A stretch of 64,000 bases of DNA from Mariniblastus fucicola. Its GTDB lineage: Bacteria; Planctomycetota; Planctomycetia; Pirellulales; Pirellulaceae. Under the pieces are notes generated by a model. The model did no database searches, was not told where the DNA came from, and was given only the letters and a program-made list of their open reading frames with translations. A program made the position numbers and the translations under genes. Below are positions 62,029 through 64,000 of the stretch, piece by piece. The stretch lies in NCBI RefSeq assembly GCF_008087665.1, contig NZ_CP042912.1, positions 3,844,001 through 3,908,000 on the forward strand, in the 5' to 3' direction. Positions within the stretch are counted from its first letter, which is position 1, and the number at the start of each line of letters is the position of its first letter.

Positions 62029-63834
62029 CTATTCGCCAGTGCTCAGGATCGACATAAACGCCTTCTGTGGAATGTCGACGCTGCCGACTGATTTCATTCG
62101 CTTCTTTCCGGCTTTCTGCTTTTGAAGCAACTTGCGTTTACGCGAGATGTCTCCACCGTAACACTTCGCCGTTACGTTCTTGCGTTGCGCCTTGACGGTT
62201 TCACGAGCGATCACTCGCGAGCCAATCGCGGCTTGCACGGCGACCTCAAACATGTGCCGATCGATCTCTTCTTTCAACTTTTTCACCACCGCACGTCCGC
62301 GGCGATCCGCATCGGCACGGTGACAAATGACGCTTAGTGCATCAACCTTGTTGCCGTTGACCAGAATATCCATCCGCACCAGGTCAGCCATAAAATAGCC
62401 AACCATGTCATAGTCCATCGTGCCGTAACCACGAGTGATACTTTTCAGCCGGTCGTGCATATCGTAAATGACTTCGGCAAGCGGCAAATCATAAGACAAC
62501 ATGACTCGCGTCGCAGAAAGGTATTCTGTGTTCTGCAGCAGCCCGCGACGCTCGTTGCACAGCTTCATCACCGGGCCGACAAATTCTTCTGGTTGAATCA
62601 GGTTGACCCGAACGATCGGCTGGCGAAACTCTTCGATGTCGCCGGAATCAGGAACTTCCTGCGGTCGGTGAATGTGCAGGATTTCGCCCCGCTTGGTAAG
62701 GACCTCATAGGTCACGTTGGGAGCAGTTTGAACCAGATCGACGTCTGATTCCTGCTCCAACCGCTGCTGGACGACTTCCATGTGCAGCATCCCAAGAAAG
62801 CCACAGCGAAACCCGAAACCGAGTGCTTCGCTGGATTCCGGAGCGAACTCAAAGCTTGGGTCGTTGATCGCCAGTTTTTCCAGCGCCTCACGCAGCTCTT
62901 TAAAATCCTGACCATCAGACGGATAAAGGCCGCAATAGACCATCCGTTTGGGTTCGTGATAGCCCGGCAAAGGCTCGATGTCTTTTTCCGAATTGAGCGT
63001 TACCGTATCGCCGATATTCACATCGTTGAGCGATTTGATGTTGCAGACCAGATAGCCGACCTGACCAGCGCGAAGCTCGTCACATGGAGTTTGCTGCGGG
63101 CGAAACTGACCGATTTCGACGACTTCGTGAATCGTATTGGCGCGAACCATCCGCACCTTTTGGCCTTTGCGGACCGTGCCGTTCATGATTCGCACATAAG
63201 TAATCGCGCCCCGGTACTCGTCGTAGTGCGAATCGAAAATCATGGCCTGCAATCCAGCCTTCGCATCACCTTCAGGCGGCTTGATTTTCGTCACGATCGC
63301 ATCGATCAAGCCATCAATATTGATCCCGGTTTTGGCGCTGACGCGCACCACGTCTTCCGCATCGACACCCAACGTCTGCTCCATTTCCTGGACCACTTCG
63401 TCGGCGCGTTGATGCTTCAGGTCGATTTTGTTGACGACTGGAATAATATCGAGGTCGTGTTCGATTGCCGCGTATCCGGTAGCGACCGTTTGTGCTTCGA
63501 CGCCCTGAAACGCATCGGCCAACAGCAACGCGCCTTCGCAACAGTTTAGCGAACGGGAAACTTCGTATTGAAAGTCAACGTGGCCAGGCGTGTCAATCAA
63601 ATTCAGCTCGTACGTCGTACCTTTGTGCTGGATCGTCATCGCGACGGCGCGGGCTTTGATCGTGATCCCACGTTGCCGCTCAAGTTCCATGTCGTCGAGC
63701 AACTGTTCCTGCATGTTGCGTTTCGCGACCGAGCCGGTGTGCTCAAGGATACGATCGGCAAGCGTACTTTTGCCGTGATCGATGTGTGCGATGATGCAGA
63801 AGTTGCGAATATTGGTTTGGTCGATTTTTGCCAT
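62029..63834 (-). CDS. lepA: Elongation factor 4 (ribosome back-translocase)
   Basis: A 601-residue translational GTPase that binds stalled ribosomes and promotes back-translocation or assists initiation and ribosome biogenesis. Motifs: IAHIDHGKSTLADRIL (P-loop), RGITIKARAV (switch I), DTPGHVDFQYEVSR (switch II), VNKIDL. The LepA-specific C-terminal domain (KRKLLQKQKAGKKRMKSVG) is intact, as in nearly all LepA proteins; the length matches E. coli LepA (599). The start codon overlaps by one base the stop of the upstream ROK gene (TGATG), so the two are translationally coupled, an unusual partner since lepA usually pairs with lepB or other genes. Confidence 0.98.
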   Translation of the reverse strand: MAKIDQTNIRNFCIIAHIDHGKSTLADRILEHTGSVAKRNMQEQLLDDMELERQRGITIKARAVAMTIQHKGTTYELNLIDTPGHVDFQYEVSRSLNCCEGALLLADAFQGVEAQTVATGYAAIEHDLDIIPVVNKIDLKHQRADEVVQEMEQTLGVDAEDVVRVSAKTGINIDGLIDAIVTKIKPPEGDAKAGLQAMIFDSHYDEYRGAITYVRIMNGTVRKGQKVRMVRANTIHEVVEIGQFRPQQTPCDELRAGQVGYLVCNIKSLNDVNIGDTVTLNSEKDIEPLPGYHEPKRMVYCGLYPSDGQDFKELREALEKLAINDPSFEFAPESSEALGFGFRCGFLGMLHMEVVQQRLEQESDVDLVQTAPNVTYEVLTKRGEILHIHRPQEVPDSGDIEEFRQPIVRVNLIQPEEFVGPVMKLCNERRGLLQNTEYLSATRVMLSYDLPLAEVIYDMHDRLKSITRGYGTMDYDMVGYFMADLVRMDILVNGNKVDALSVICHRADADRRGRAVVKKLKEEIDRHMFEVAVQAAIGSRVIARETVKAQRKNVTAKCYGGDISRKRKLLQKQKAGKKRMKSVGSVDIPQKAFMSILSTGE

Positions 63835-64000
63835 CAGGCTTGCTGACCTTTCAGAAATTCAACGCGAGCCAATCCGGCGGCTCCGATATAACCGGCGTCA
63901 CCACCGAGTGAGGCGTAGCAAACGACAAGCTCTTCGGCCAGGACCGGGAACACCAATCGTCTGGTTTCTGCAATCACTCCGTCGATAAAACGGCGACCGA
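63834..64000 (-). CDS. ROK-family sugar kinase or repressor, C-terminal fragment
   Basis: Only the last ~54 codons are inside the window, read on the minus strand from base 63998 to the TGA at 63834-63836. The decoded end is GRRFIDGVIAETRR...VVCYASLGGDAGYIGAAGLARVEFLKGQQA. The GGDAGYIGAAGLAR segment is the typical C-terminal motif of ROK glucokinases. The start and active site lie beyond the window, so kinase versus repressor cannot be decided. Glucokinase is most likely given the absence of a visible DNA-binding part, but that part would be N-terminal and unseen. It overlaps the lepA start by one base. Confidence 0.82.
   Translation of the reverse strand, partial: GRRFIDGVIAETRRLVFPVLAEELVVCYASLGGDAGYIGAAGLARVEFLKGQQA

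Overview
The window looks like a chromosomal segment of a member of the Planctomycetota, probably close to Pirellulales. This is inferred from gene content, not from a marker-gene search. The clues are a giant surface protein with an LEPR-type N-terminal motif, a PEP-CTERM protein, a Planctomycete-style cytochrome domain (CxxCH, PSCyt1-like) fused to a propeller, an SHD1-domain protease, two twin-arginine-exported Gfo/Idh oxidoreductases, and a Ser/Thr kinase translationally coupled to an ECF sigma factor. No phage, insertion sequence, CRISPR array, rRNA or tRNA was recognised. I count 31 protein genes that I regard as real, two of them cut by the window edges, plus one doubtful 44-codon ORF.

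Left part (1-15,150): a 5'-truncated topB; a convergent YkgJ-type Cys-cluster gene; a Gfo/Idh dehydrogenase; glycogen phosphorylase; then a signalling locus. There a cytochrome/propeller/TPR protein (minus) diverges from a membrane Ser/Thr kinase with an extracytoplasmic CxxCH heme-sensor-like domain, which overlaps the start of an ECF sigma factor. A REP-like inverted pair lies in the divergent region. RtcB RNA ligase and a beta-barrel-like outer-membrane protein follow on the minus strand, each ending in a clear intrinsic terminator.

Middle-left (15,150-32,210), almost all minus strand: DoxX-like protein > Gfo/Idh (ending in a terminator), then AsmA-like giant > polysaccharide export lipoprotein; further right a MoxR > DUF58 > BatA/VWA > S9 peptidase run, the classic MoxR-VWA arrangement. 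A 570-bp noncoding stretch and a small membrane protein separate the two blocks.

Centre (32,367-48,786): one 5,243-residue surface protein takes up a quarter of the window. It carries an LEPR motif, Ig/cadherin-like repeats, about 20 calcium-loop FG-GAP/VCBS repeats, a LamG-like domain, SdrD-like repeats, an RHS/YD core and an unrecognised 214-residue C-terminal tip. Three of its foreign modules sit inside Ig-like domains rather than between them. A PEP-CTERM protein follows.

Right part (48,800-64,000), nearly all minus strand: Zn-ribbon coiled-coil protein > SelB (start/stop overlap); a DUF4870 protein; a LolA-like exported protein; a trypsin-like/SHD1 protease; AtuA core > AtuA C-terminal domain > phosphate acetyltransferase; a 1,127-residue fusion of fatty acyl-AMP ligase, acyl carrier protein and alpha-oxoamine synthase; a divergent 79-residue LITAF-like Zn-ribbon protein; and ROK-family kinase > lepA with a one-base overlap.

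The strongest candidates for something undescribed are the heme-sensor kinase/sigma module with its cytochrome-propeller neighbour, the nested-domain giant RHS protein with its unknown tip, and the acyl-ligase/oxoamine-synthase fusion. All functions are read from motifs by eye; no database search was possible.
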